A stretch of 64,000 nucleotides of DNA from assembly GCF_036237275.1 (NCBI RefSeq), contig NZ_CP108352.1, positions 1,674,001 through 1,738,000 on the forward strand, read 5' to 3'. The position numbers were made by a program, and so were the translations under genes. Below, piece after piece: positions 8,525 through 16,084 of the stretch. The notes below the pieces were generated by a model. It saw only the letters and a program-made list of their open reading frames with translations. It did not search any database and was not told the DNA's origin. This DNA is from Streptomyces sp. NBC_01353 (lineage in GTDB: Bacteria > Actinomycetota > Actinomycetes > Streptomycetales > Streptomycetaceae). Position 1 is the first letter of the stretch; each line of letters opens with the position of its first letter.

Positions 8525-9266
8525 CGGGCCGCCGGTAGGACACCAGCCGGTATTCGGGGTCGTCACGGGGGCGGTCCTGGTCCGGCAGCGCGGCGAGTTC
8601 GGCGACGAGCGCGGCCGTCGTCTCCGGGGAGCCGCCGAACCACGAGGCGAAGTAGCCGCGGCGCAGCTTCTCCACGGTGCCGCGCGGGGTGTTGCCCTGG
8701 TCGTGGCCGGTGAAGCGGGTGGCGCCGGCCGGTTCGAGGCCGAGCGCGGCCGCGTGGGCCGCGATCCGGTCGGCCCGGTCGGAGCTCTTCTCGTACGACC
8801 GGTGAGGGGCGAGGACGGCGTCGATGTCGCTGCCGACGTCGTGGGCGGCGTCCTTGTCGACCGTGGCCATCAGGACGCCGCCGGGCCGCAGCACACGGGC
8901 GGCCTCGGCGACGATCGCGTCCGAGAACGGGACCAGGTGCAGCAGCCAGACGGCGCTGACCGCGTCGACGGAGGCGTCCGGGAGAGGCAGGCGCCGGGCG
9001 TCGGCGAGAACGACCCCGCCCGGTACGCGCCGCCCCGCCCTGTGGGCCATCCCGGGCGCGGCGTCGGCGCCGTACACGCGCAGGCCCGGTCGGGTGAGCC
9101 GCTCGGTGACGAGGCCGGTGCCGCAGGCGAGGTCGAGCAGGGTGCGGGCGCCGGGCGGGACCAGGCGCAGGACGGCGTCCGCCGCCGCCCGAGCGCGAGG
9201 CACACCGCCGCGCGTCTCGTCGTAGCGGTCCGCCTCGGCGTCGTAGTCCAGCAAGGTCTCCCCCAT
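8511..9266 (-). CDS. Class I SAM-dependent methyltransferase
   Basis: A 251-residue methyltransferase with motif I TLLDLACGTG near residue 42, the YGADAAPGM strand-2 end, and LPLPDASVDAVSAVWLLHLV, typical of Methyltransf_11 proteins. The acceptor is unknown. The ATG sits in the centre of a perfect 18-bp palindrome, no ribosome binding site is visible, and TAGGCT lies 7 bases upstream on the coding strand, so a leaderless message is likely. It converges on the DUF1579-like gene and overlaps it by 14 bases. Confidence 0.88.
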   Translation of the reverse strand: MGETLLDYDAEADRYDETRGGVPRARAAADAVLRLVPPGARTLLDLACGTGLVTERLTRPGLRVYGADAAPGMAHRAGRRVPGGVVLADARRLPLPDASVDAVSAVWLLHLVPFSDAIVAEAARVLRPGGVLMATVDKDAAHDVGSDIDAVLAPHRSYEKSSDRADRIAAHAAALGLEPAGATRFTGHDQGNTPRGTVEKLRRGYFASWFGGSPETTAALVAELAALPDQDRPRDDPEYRLVSYRRPVRRD

Positions 9267-9274
9267 GGGGGAGA
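9257..9274. promoter_or_regulatory. Perfect 18-bp palindrome over a start codon
   Basis: TCTCCCCCATGGGGGAGA reads the same on both strands and places the methyltransferase ATG at its exact centre. It could be an operator or an RNA hairpin hiding the start. Confidence 0.5.
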
Positions 9275-9290
9275 GCCTAGTTCGTGGCGG

Positions 9291-9596
9291 TCAGTTCGCC
9301 CCGTGCCCGGGGGCGATGGTCTCGATCCGGGTGGCCAGCTCGAAGTCCTTCTCCGTGACCGCGGGTCCGGCGGAGTGGGTGTTCACGGATACGGCGACGG
9401 TGTTGTAACCGAGCGTCAGATCGGAGTGATGGTCGAGCTCCTGCTGGATCTGCGCCACGTGGACGACCATCGCGGTGGCCGCGAAGTGGTCGCCGAGGCG
9501 GTAGGTGCGGGTGATCCGGTCGTCCGTCAGGGACCAGCCGGGGAGCTCTCGCAGGCGGTCCTCGATCTCCTTCTGCGACAGCGGCTCTGTGGGCAT
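9291..9596 (-). CDS. Pterin-4-alpha-carbinolamine dehydratase
   Basis: A 101-residue protein, full length for the PCD/DCoH family. It carries the conserved helix and His pair in IQQELDHHSDLTLGYNTVAVSVNTHSAG and the closing TEKDFELATRIE. The enzyme dehydrates 4a-hydroxytetrahydropterin after pterin-dependent aromatic hydroxylation. No pterin hydroxylase is visible in the window, so the in vivo partner is unknown. It lies 24 bases downstream of the methyltransferase start and is divergent from the XRE regulator gene. Confidence 0.93.
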   Translation of the reverse strand: MPTEPLSQKEIEDRLRELPGWSLTDDRITRTYRLGDHFAATAMVVHVAQIQQELDHHSDLTLGYNTVAVSVNTHSAGPAVTEKDFELATRIETIAPGHGAN

Positions 9597-9687
9597 GTCC
9601 GTACTCCCTCCGGTCGGGGTTGCTGACGGTGACGATACGGTCCCGGGGACTCGATACCCGGGCCGACACCTGGGATACCGTCTGGCC

Positions 9688-10497
9688 ATGACAACAGTCG
9701 CGAGCGACAGGGGAGTGGGGCCGCTGCTGCGCGGCTGGCGCGAACAGCGGCGGCTGAGCCAGTTGGAGCTGGCTCTGCGGGCCGATTCGTCGGCCCGGCA
9801 CATCTCCTTCATCGAGACGGGTCGCGCCCGGCCGAGCGAGGAGATGATCCTGCGCCTCGCCGGGCACCTGGACGTACCGGTCCGGGAGCGCAACGCGCTA
9901 CTGCTCGCGGCCGGGTACGCCCCGCGGTACAAGGAGTCGACGCTCGACGACCCGCGGCTGGGAACCCTGCGGGAAGGCATCGAACAGCTGCTGCGCGGGT
10001 ACGACCCGTACCCGGCGCTCGTCGTGGACGGCGCGTACACGGTGGTGGCGGCGAACGAGAGCATCGGCGTGCTGCTGTCCGGCGTGGCGGAGCATCTGCT
10101 CACCCCGCCGCTGAACGCGATGCGGATCACGCTGCATCCGGAGGGGCTCGCGCCGCGGATCAGGAACCTGCGGGAGTGGCGCGGGCATCTGCTGGCCCAG
10201 ATGGAGCGGCAGATCGCCCTGTCCCGCTCGGAGCCGCTGCGGAAGCTGTACGAGGAGGTGGCGGCGTACCCGCTGCCGGCGGGCACCTCGGACCCCGACG
10301 ACCGGGAGGCCCCGGAGCCGTACCCGTACTTCGCGCTGCCGCTGCGGATCGAACACGACGGGCGGGTGCTGTCGTTCGTGTCGTCGATCTCGACCTTCAA
10401 CACACCGATGGATGTGACGGTCGCCGAGCTGGCCATCGAGACGCTGCTCCCGGCCGACCCGGCGACGGTCGCGTACCTGCGGTCGCTCAGGGAGTAG
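9688..10497 (+). CDS. XRE-family regulator with MmyB-like ligand-binding domain
   Basis: A 269-residue regulator. Residues about 13-70 form an XRE helix-turn-helix (LRGWREQRRLSQLELALRADSSARHISFIETGRARPS). The rest is an MmyB-like domain of the PAS-like fold (YPALVVDGAYTVVAANESIGVLL), which in this family binds a fatty-acid-like or other small ligand. A TACCGT -10-like box lies 6 bases before the ATG with no ribosome binding site, suggesting a leaderless message. Three GATAC repeats precede the start. The 3' end overlaps a convergent membrane-protein gene by 11 bases. Confidence 0.92.
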   Translation: MTTVASDRGVGPLLRGWREQRRLSQLELALRADSSARHISFIETGRARPSEEMILRLAGHLDVPVRERNALLLAAGYAPRYKESTLDDPRLGTLREGIEQLLRGYDPYPALVVDGAYTVVAANESIGVLLSGVAEHLLTPPLNAMRITLHPEGLAPRIRNLREWRGHLLAQMERQIALSRSEPLRKLYEEVAAYPLPAGTSDPDDREAPEPYPYFALPLRIEHDGRVLSFVSSISTFNTPMDVTVAELAIETLLPADPATVAYLRSLRE

Positions 10498-10903
10498 TGG
10501 CGCGCAGGGCCGACCACTGGAGTCCGGCGAATCCGGCGACGACGGCGGCCTGCATCGGGATCCACACCAGACCGGCGGTGGAGGGCTCCAGCCAGGCGAC
10601 GAGGGCGACGACGCTCAGGACGGCCCAGAGAGCGTTGACGTCGATCACGAGCTTGACGCCGAGGGCGGGCGGCTGCGGGCGGCTCGCGAGCCAGGCGACA
10701 CCCGCCGCGTACAGGGTGAGGAGGAGGCCGAGTTCGAGCAGCAGACCGGAGTCGAGGCCGAGCAGCTCGCCCAGCGGTCCGGAGGCGGCGAGGTAGGCGA
10801 GGCCGTTGCCGCCGGTGACGACGGCGTCGAGGGCGAGGAACCGGCGCACCATCGACTGCGGCTGGGTGGTGCGGGAGAGACCGGCGAGCAGGGCCTGGGA
10901 CAT
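10487..10903 (-). CDS. Small integral membrane protein, function unknown
   Basis: A 138-residue protein with about four predicted membrane helices (around residues 20-45, 50-72, 82-103 and 110-130), mostly Ala, Leu, Val and Gly. No enzymatic motif is recognised. GGAGGG lies 9 bases before the ATG. Codon use is normal for the organism. A palindromic site (ATTAC-N7-GTAAT) about 115 bases upstream may serve its promoter. Confidence 0.75.
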   Translation of the reverse strand: MSQALLAGLSRTTQPQSMVRRFLALDAVVTGGNGLAYLAASGPLGELLGLDSGLLLELGLLLTLYAAGVAWLASRPQPPALGVKLVIDVNALWAVLSVVALVAWLEPSTAGLVWIPMQAAVVAGFAGLQWSALRATTP

Positions 10904-11017
10904 GACGGATCACCCTCCGTGGGGATGGTTCTGCGGGTGGTGGGACCGGAGCTCGGCCGGAGTGCGCCGTCCGAGTTCCGGTGGACACCACGATGCCGCC
11001 GCGCTCGGCGCGGGTCG

Positions 11018-11034
11018 ATTACGTGCGAGGTAAT
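11018..11034. promoter_or_regulatory. Inverted repeat ATTAC-N7-GTAAT, possible operator
   Basis: ATTACGTGCGAGGTAAT is a 5-base dyad around a 7-base centre in otherwise GC-rich DNA, upstream of the small membrane protein gene. A transcription-factor site is inferred from symmetry alone. Confidence 0.35.
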
Positions 11035-11141
11035 GCGGGGCCGCGCGGGGCCTCGACCGAGAGTCTGGTCGCCCCCGCACCAGGGAGCCACGACGTCCGC
11101 CGAAGTTCGCCTTCGTCCGCTGGATGTCGCCGTAGGTGGCT

Positions 11142-11174
11142 CCCTGTGTGGCTCCCTCGGGGAGCCACACAGGG
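11142..11174. repeat. 15-bp perfect hairpin inside a cluster of GTGGCTCCCT repeats
   Basis: CCCTGTGTGGCTCCC pairs with its exact complement across a 3-base TCG turn. The arm core GTGGCTCCCT also occurs at 11136-11145 and inverted at 11082-11091. It could be a bidirectional terminator or the recognition site of a recombinase or nuclease; nothing in the sequence decides. Confidence 0.6.
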
Positions 11175-11256
11175 GCGCCGACATCTGCCTTGCAAGTTCG
11201 ATCAGTTGCGGCGTCAGCGGTGGATGCCTGCTGAGCCATCGGTCATGAGAGGTAGC

Positions 11257-11508
11257 TCAAGGCTGCTCGCGTCCGCTGCCGTTGATGTCAGGCGTGGATC
11301 TCAGCTGTCGAACAGATCCGGATGCGGGCAGGGCTCCAGTGGGGTCCCGCGGCCGGTCAGCCCACTTCCACCAGACGTGCCGGTTCGAGCAACCCCAGAC
11401 CGTGCGGCAGGTGCGCCGGTCGTCGTCCTCACGTCGGCACAGAACGAAGGTGCCGCACTCCAACGGACTGTCGCAGGCAGGGCAGATCGGCATTGAATCG
11501 GTTGGCAT
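11257..11508 (-). CDS. Small Cys-rich (zinc-ribbon-like) protein
   Basis: An 83-residue protein with six cysteines in its first 50 residues (CPAC, then ECG, LCR, TCR and GCS) followed by RHVWWKWADRP. Paired cysteines suggest a structural zinc ribbon; the function is not known. The ATG at 11508 follows GGGAGAAGG closely. An internal ATG 5 codons later could also be used. It stands alone, with noncoding sequence on both sides. Confidence 0.6.
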   Translation of the reverse strand: MPTDSMPICPACDSPLECGTFVLCRREDDDRRTCRTVWGCSNRHVWWKWADRPRDPTGALPASGSVRQLRSTPDINGSGREQP

Positions 11509-12251
11509 CCTTCTCCCGGGCTGAGTGGAGAGAAACACCCCATCCTGCCTGACCGCCACCCCTGGGGGCGAACCAGTAGGTGGGGGCCCGCTGACCTGCG
11601 GCTTCCGGGATCACCCTCGTAGCGGGCCTGTCACTGTTGGTCGCCGGTCACCCCTGAGCCTCCTCCCACGGCGCGCAGAGGGCCCGGCGCAGGTGAGCCG
11701 ACCCCCGAACAGTGAGCGGTGACACCCGGTCGGGCCGGGGCTACCCGGCTACTGACGCCCGGCGCCGCCCGTCCCGTCTGCCGTCGACCCACACACCGTG
11801 GAGCGGGCGCGGGTCCTGGCGTCCAGGTGGAGCAGGGCCGCCCCAGGCAGTACGGCCGGGCCCCCGCTCCACCGTTGCCGGAAACGGGGGGAGGCGCGCG
11901 GTCAGCCGGCGGTGCGATCCGGGTCGGCGGCGTGCGCTTCGGCGAACGTGCCGCCTTGAGAGACACGCGGCAAGATCAACCTACTGGCGTATCAGAGGGC
12001 CGCATCGTACGAACCTCCCGCGCTGCCACCAGGGGCGCCCGACAGCAACAGGCTGTTCACCTCCCGCTTCCCCTACTCCGGCGAGGTCGTTCTCGGCATT
12101 GTCACCGACATCGCCAAGGCATCCAGCACGATCACCGGTCGGCCAGGTCGTCGGAGGTGCCCAATCCCGGAGATCGCTTCGCCGTCGCCGGGTCGTGGGT
12201 ATTGTTCGCGCCGTGGCGGCGGGGGCCGCACGGAGGACGCGGGGAGCTCAC
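11509..12251. other. Gene-poor stretch with no intact gene
   Basis: About 740 bases in which the open frames lack family resemblance. A possible fragment of a lost gene is noted at 11960-12160. The last 30 bases hold the ribosome binding site of the LtrA-like gene. Confidence 0.5.
11960..12160 (+). pseudogene. Possible gene remnant
   Basis: After a stop at 11957-11959 the frame encodes a protein-like segment beginning KINLLAYQRAASYEPP and continuing RLFTSRFPYSGEVVLGIVTD, followed by an abrupt change to random Arg/Pro-rich sequence near 12140. There is no start codon with a ribosome binding site, and the upstream part is closed in this frame. I do not recognise the family. A decayed 3' part of a gene is the simplest reading, but chance is not excluded. 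Confidence 0.25.
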
Positions 12252-13457
12252 ATGGAACGGCGCAAGGACCGGGCGCGGATGGTCGCGGCCGGGGACGACC
12301 ACCGGGTGACACCCGCGGAACTCTTCTTCGACCTGGTGTTCGTGTACGCGATCACTCAGGTCACCGCGCTGATGGCGGCCGACCCGACGCCGATGCGGGT
12401 GGTCGGGGCGATGATCGTGCTTGCACTGCTGTGGTGGTGCTGGTGCTGCTTCGCCTGGCTGGGCAATGTCGTACGGGCCGACGCCGGCGCCCTGTTCGCG
12501 GTGCTCGTCGTCGTGATGGCCGTCGTCTTCATCGTGTCGCTCGTGGTGCCCGAGGTGTTCGCGGACGCACCCGGCGGGCTCTCGGCTCCGCTCCTCTTCG
12601 TGCTCTGCTACGGCGCCGTGCGCACGCTCCATCTGGTCTCGTACTGGATCTCCAGCCCCGACGACACCGCCCTGCGGGCCACCCTGCGCCGCACGGCGCT
12701 GCTGTCCGTGGCGCCGCCGCTGGTGCTGCTGCTGATCGGCTCCGCGTACACGGGCAACGTCCAACTGCTGCTGTGGCTGGGCGCGGTGGTCATCGACTAC
12801 GGCGGGATCTACGTCACGGGAGCCTCCGGCTGGCGGGTCAACTCCCCCGGGCACTTCTCCGAGCGGCACGGGCTGATCGTCATCATCGCGCTCGGCGAGT
12901 CGATCGTGGCGATGGGCGTGGGAGTGTCCGGCTTCCCGATCACGGTCGCGGTCCTGGGCGCCGCCGCGGCCGGGCTGCTCCTCTCGGCCGCGCTCTGGGC
13001 GCTGTACTTCCGGCGGCTCGCGGAGGGGGCGGAGCACCGGCTGGAGGCGCTGGAGGGCGACGAGCGGACCCGGTTCGGCCGGGACGTGTACACCTTCCTG
13101 CACCTTCCGCTGGTCGCGGGTGTGGTGCTGTGCGCGCTCGGGATGAAGAAGGTCCTGCAACAGGTCGCGGACACCGGCCACTACGGCCTCTCCGAACCGC
13201 TGCACGGCGTCGTGGCCTGGTCGCTGACCGGCGGTGTCGGCGTCTTCCTGCTCGGCGGCGCCGCGATCGTGATGCGCACCTCGGGCCGCCGGCCGACGGT
13301 CCTCGCCGTGGGCGGGGTGTGCGCGCTGGCGGCCGGCGCTCTCGTCGGTCTGGTCCCGGCCCTGGTGGCACTGGTCCTCCTCGCCGCCGGTCTGACGACG
13401 CTGGTCACCCTGCACGGCAGGGGCACCGCGGGGAAGAGCGTCCACGAAGCCGTCTGA
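12252..13457 (+). CDS. Low temperature requirement protein A (LtrA)-like membrane protein
   Basis: A 401-residue polytopic membrane protein. The N-terminal signature RVTPAELFFDLVFVYAITQV and the central HFSERHGLIVIIALGESIVAMG are hallmarks of the LtrA family. About ten to twelve hydrophobic segments span the chain. The family was named from a Listeria cold-growth gene, but its biochemical role is not established. GGGGAG lies 5 bases before the ATG at 12252. The long open frame upstream is not coding. It ends at a hairpin shared with the convergent hydrolase gene. Confidence 0.9.
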   Translation: MERRKDRARMVAAGDDHRVTPAELFFDLVFVYAITQVTALMAADPTPMRVVGAMIVLALLWWCWCCFAWLGNVVRADAGALFAVLVVVMAVVFIVSLVVPEVFADAPGGLSAPLLFVLCYGAVRTLHLVSYWISSPDDTALRATLRRTALLSVAPPLVLLLIGSAYTGNVQLLLWLGAVVIDYGGIYVTGASGWRVNSPGHFSERHGLIVIIALGESIVAMGVGVSGFPITVAVLGAAAAGLLLSAALWALYFRRLAEGAEHRLEALEGDERTRFGRDVYTFLHLPLVAGVVLCALGMKKVLQQVADTGHYGLSEPLHGVVAWSLTGGVGVFLLGGAAIVMRTSGRRPTVLAVGGVCALAAGALVGLVPALVALVLLAAGLTTLVTLHGRGTAGKSVHEAV

Positions 13458-13460
13458 AGG

Positions 13461-13482
13461 CGGGGGAGGATGAGCCCTCCCG
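13461..13482. terminator. Bidirectional hairpin between convergent genes
   Basis: CGGGGGAGG and CCCTCCCG pair across ATGAG with one bulge, between the ends of the LtrA-like gene and the convergent membrane hydrolase gene. Confidence 0.5.
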
Positions 13483-13485
13483 GAC

Positions 13486-15273
13486 TCAGTACGCGGCCTT
13501 GCGGTGCTGGATGAAGCCGCGCAGCCGGGTCGTGTCGGCGGCCGTCCAGCCCTCGGGCGGGGCGATCGCCGCCCAGCCGTCGACGGCGCCCGCGCCGTAG
13601 CGGTGGCCGTGCGGCGCCTGCACCCCGTACGAGACGGCCATGTCGATCGAGGTCTGCCAGAAGGCCACGAAGGGGAACCAGTCGATCTCGGGCGTGATGT
13701 CCGGGCCGAGCGGGTGGTCGAGCCACTCGGGACGCTCCAGGAGGAGGTCCGGCGACCACCAGACGATCGGGTCCGAGGCGTTCTGCAGATAGACCGCACG
13801 GGGCCACTCCCAGCGGGCCGGGGGCCGGGCGAGGTCAGCCCGCGGGAACTGCGCGAAACGCACCTGCGCACCGCCCTCGTACTGCGGGCGCCACACCGGG
13901 CTGCCGGGGTCGCGGTCGCGGCGGATCTCCTGCGACGTCGGGGAGAAGTTGGGGGTACCGAGGAGCAGGGCCCCGTCGGTCCGGGCGAGCAGGTCGTCGG
14001 GGCCGTCGAACGAGGCCTCGACGGCGTAGGCGCCGAGACTCTCGCCGGTGACGAGGAGCTTGGGCCGGGCCTCGGCGGGGAGCGCGTCGAGGCGGGCGCG
14101 CACGGCCCGGACGAGTTCGCGGGTGGCCTGGCCCGCCTTCTCCTTGTCGACGAGGAACGAGACCCAGCTGGGCAGGTACGAGTACTGGACGGCGACGATC
14201 GCGGTGTCGCCGCCGTACATGTACTCCAGCGGCTCGGCGACGTTCGGGTTCACCCAGCCGGTGCCGGTGGTGCCGGCGATGACGAGCACCCGGCGGTCGA
14301 AGGCGCCGGTACGTTCCAGTTCGCGTACGGCGAGTGAGGCCTGGGCCCTGAAGGGGCGCTCGTCCTCGAACGCGGCGGGCACCGCCGAGGGGATGTAGAC
14401 GCGGACCGGGTCGAGGGCGGGGCGCCCGCTCCAGGCGGTGATCCGGTCGCGCGTCGGTACGGCGCCGGTGAAGTTGCGGCCCTGGTGGCCGAGGTTCTGC
14501 CAGCGGAGCAGGGAGCCCGGGCCGCCGGAGACGTACCGCGAGACGGGTGGGTGGATGCCGTCCTTCGTGCCGCCGTTGGTGACCTCGGCGATCCGGTCGG
14601 CGACGTCGATGACCCCCCGGTCGAAGACCACGTCCCGGACGCCGACGAGCACGACGAGGGTGGAGAGCACCGCCCCGACCGTGAAGGCGACGGGCTTGGG
14701 CAGGAGCCGGCCCAGCAGCCGGATCAGCTTGGCTGAGCCGAGGCGGACGGCGCGGGCGACGAGGAGGAGCGCGAGCCAGAGCCCGATCGCCATCAGCGCG
14801 ATCATCGGGGTGTGCCAGGTGAGGGCGGGCGGCAGACCTTGCAGGACCCGGAGCTGACGTTGCATCTGGGCGCTCTCGGAGATCAGCCAGATCGAGACGA
14901 CGGGGGCGACGACCCAGTACACCTGCCAGCACCTGCTCCGCGCACGCTCGCCGGGGCGCCGGCGTACGAGCGCCCGGAACAGCCAGGCGAGGGCGGAGCC
15001 GAGTGCGTAGCCGATGGCGGCGGTGATACCGCCGACGAGCCCTTGGAGGTACCAGGGGCGCGGGACGAGCGAGGGCGTGAGGGAGGACCAGAAGAAGAAC
15101 GTGGCGACGCAGAGTGCGGTGAGATCGGGCCAGCGGCGGATCAGGTACGAGGGGTCGGGGCGGTCCCAGTAGGGGTGCCGGGCGACGGCGAGGAGTCGTA
15201 TGCCGAACGGCTTCGGCCGGTCGGCGGGGCCGGCGGACCGATCGGGGGTGGTGTGCCGGTCGGCCGAGATCAT
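13486..15273 (-). CDS. Membrane-anchored alpha/beta hydrolase (Abhydrolase_9 family)
   Basis: A 595-residue protein. The first 270 residues hold several membrane helices (LTALCVATFFFWSSLTPSLVPRPWYLQGLVGG is the family hallmark). The second half is a cytoplasmic or periplasmic hydrolase domain with nucleophile motif GESLGAYAVE, fitting the paired alpha/beta-hydrolase N-terminus and catalytic domains. DPIVWW and the late His residues may complete the triad. Substrate and role are unknown, although a lipid- or envelope-related esterase is possible. The chosen ATG lies within a short GATCATC dyad. Confidence 0.87.
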   Translation of the reverse strand: MISADRHTTPDRSAGPADRPKPFGIRLLAVARHPYWDRPDPSYLIRRWPDLTALCVATFFFWSSLTPSLVPRPWYLQGLVGGITAAIGYALGSALAWLFRALVRRRPGERARSRCWQVYWVVAPVVSIWLISESAQMQRQLRVLQGLPPALTWHTPMIALMAIGLWLALLLVARAVRLGSAKLIRLLGRLLPKPVAFTVGAVLSTLVVLVGVRDVVFDRGVIDVADRIAEVTNGGTKDGIHPPVSRYVSGGPGSLLRWQNLGHQGRNFTGAVPTRDRITAWSGRPALDPVRVYIPSAVPAAFEDERPFRAQASLAVRELERTGAFDRRVLVIAGTTGTGWVNPNVAEPLEYMYGGDTAIVAVQYSYLPSWVSFLVDKEKAGQATRELVRAVRARLDALPAEARPKLLVTGESLGAYAVEASFDGPDDLLARTDGALLLGTPNFSPTSQEIRRDRDPGSPVWRPQYEGGAQVRFAQFPRADLARPPARWEWPRAVYLQNASDPIVWWSPDLLLERPEWLDHPLGPDITPEIDWFPFVAFWQTSIDMAVSYGVQAPHGHRYGAGAVDGWAAIAPPEGWTAADTTRLRGFIQHRKAAY

Positions 15274-15328
15274 CGGATGATCCTCGTCCACGGCGCACCG
15301 CTCCGCAACTCCGCCCGCCGGCCCGGTC

Positions 15329-15469
15329 CTAGCGGGCGGGACGCTCCTCGCGGGCGGGTTCCGGCGCGCGGGCCGGGGCGCGTTCCGGCTCGGCGGACGC
15401 GCCGCGTGCGTTGCGGGCGGCCTCGGCACGCAGCAGGGCGCGGAGGACGGCGAAGGGGTCGACGGGCAT
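15329..15469 (-). CDS. Short Ala/Arg-rich protein, unknown
   Basis: A 46-residue reading frame (begins MPVDPFAVLRALLRAEAARN) with GGAG placed 6 bases before the ATG and normal high-GC3 codon use. The N-terminal half would form an amphipathic helix and the C-terminal half is Pro/Arg/Glu-rich. No family is recognised. It lies between the membrane hydrolase and another unknown short gene in the same direction. Confidence 0.5.
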   Translation of the reverse strand: MPVDPFAVLRALLRAEAARNARGASAEPERAPARAPEPAREERPAR

Positions 15470-15523
15470 GACGAAGCTCCTTGCGGTGGGGGGTGGTGAG
15501 GGGCTGCGAGAGGTACGGGCCTC

Positions 15524-16018
15524 TCAGCAGCGCATCACCACACACCGCAGGGCGTCGTCGCGCGGGCTCGGTGCGGGTACGGGTGCGGGTGCCCCGACGG
15601 CGATGTCGGAACCTGTCGGTCCGCGACGCCGACCGCTGTCGCGGGGTGCGGCCCCGTGGCGCGAGCGGTTCCGGGAGACCGGGGCGGCTGCCTCGGCCTC
15701 GCCCGCCTCGTGGGTCTCCGCACCGGGGTCGGCCGCGCCGGAAGTGGCGGGCAGCACCTCGGTGGCTTCGGGGCCTCCGCCGCCGTACGCCCCGAAGAGG
15801 GCGGCCAGCACGAGCAGCACCGGAACCACGACCCGCCGCAGGGCGGCTGCTCCGGAGCGCTGTCGCCGGCGGGCGGTGTGCCCGGCCGAGGCGTCTGCGC
15901 GGGGTTCGCCGTGTCCGGCAGGGGCGCCCGCGCGGGGTGCGCCGTTCTCGGCCGCGTCGCGCACCGCCTCGCCCGCCGGGACGGCGGGTTCGGTACGCGA
16001 CACGGGAGCAGGGCTCAC
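15524..16018 (-). CDS. Hypothetical single-pass membrane protein
   Basis: A 164-residue frame with a disordered Ala/Gly/Pro-rich N-terminus, one hydrophobic helix (VVVPVLLVLAALFGAYGGG, about residues 63-82), and a disordered C-terminal part ending in DDALRCVVMRC. Codon third positions look coding, but the GTG start has no clear ribosome binding site. No family is recognised. Possibly cotranscribed with the permease gene upstream, although a hairpin lies between them. Confidence 0.45.
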   Translation of the reverse strand: MSPAPVSRTEPAVPAGEAVRDAAENGAPRAGAPAGHGEPRADASAGHTARRRQRSGAAALRRVVVPVLLVLAALFGAYGGGGPEATEVLPATSGAADPGAETHEAGEAEAAAPVSRNRSRHGAAPRDSGRRRGPTGSDIAVGAPAPVPAPSPRDDALRCVVMRC

Positions 16019-16059
16019 GGAGATGCGTACTGCCCCGTGACGGGCCCGACGTGCCGGGG

Positions 16060-16078
16060 CGGGCGGCGATTCCGCCCG
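16060..16078 (-). terminator. Hairpin after the amino-acid permease gene
   Basis: CGGGCGG and CCGCCCG flank a CGATT loop 7 bases past the permease stop codon. Confidence 0.55.
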
Positions 16079-16084
16079 GGCGGC

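Larger units (their letters stand above)
10904..11256. other. Gene-free stretch with inverted repeats
   Basis: About 350 bases without a convincing reading frame between the small membrane protein and the Cys-rich gene. It contains the ATTAC dyad at 11018-11034 and four copies of a GTGGCTCCCT-type sequence between 11082 and 11174, the last two forming a near-perfect hairpin. Confidence 0.6.

Noticed and set aside
15524-15560. Cysteine-rich end DDALRCVVMRC as a regulatory leader peptide
   Set aside because: The sequence is the C-terminus of a longer frame, not a short independent ORF, and no attenuator structure follows.
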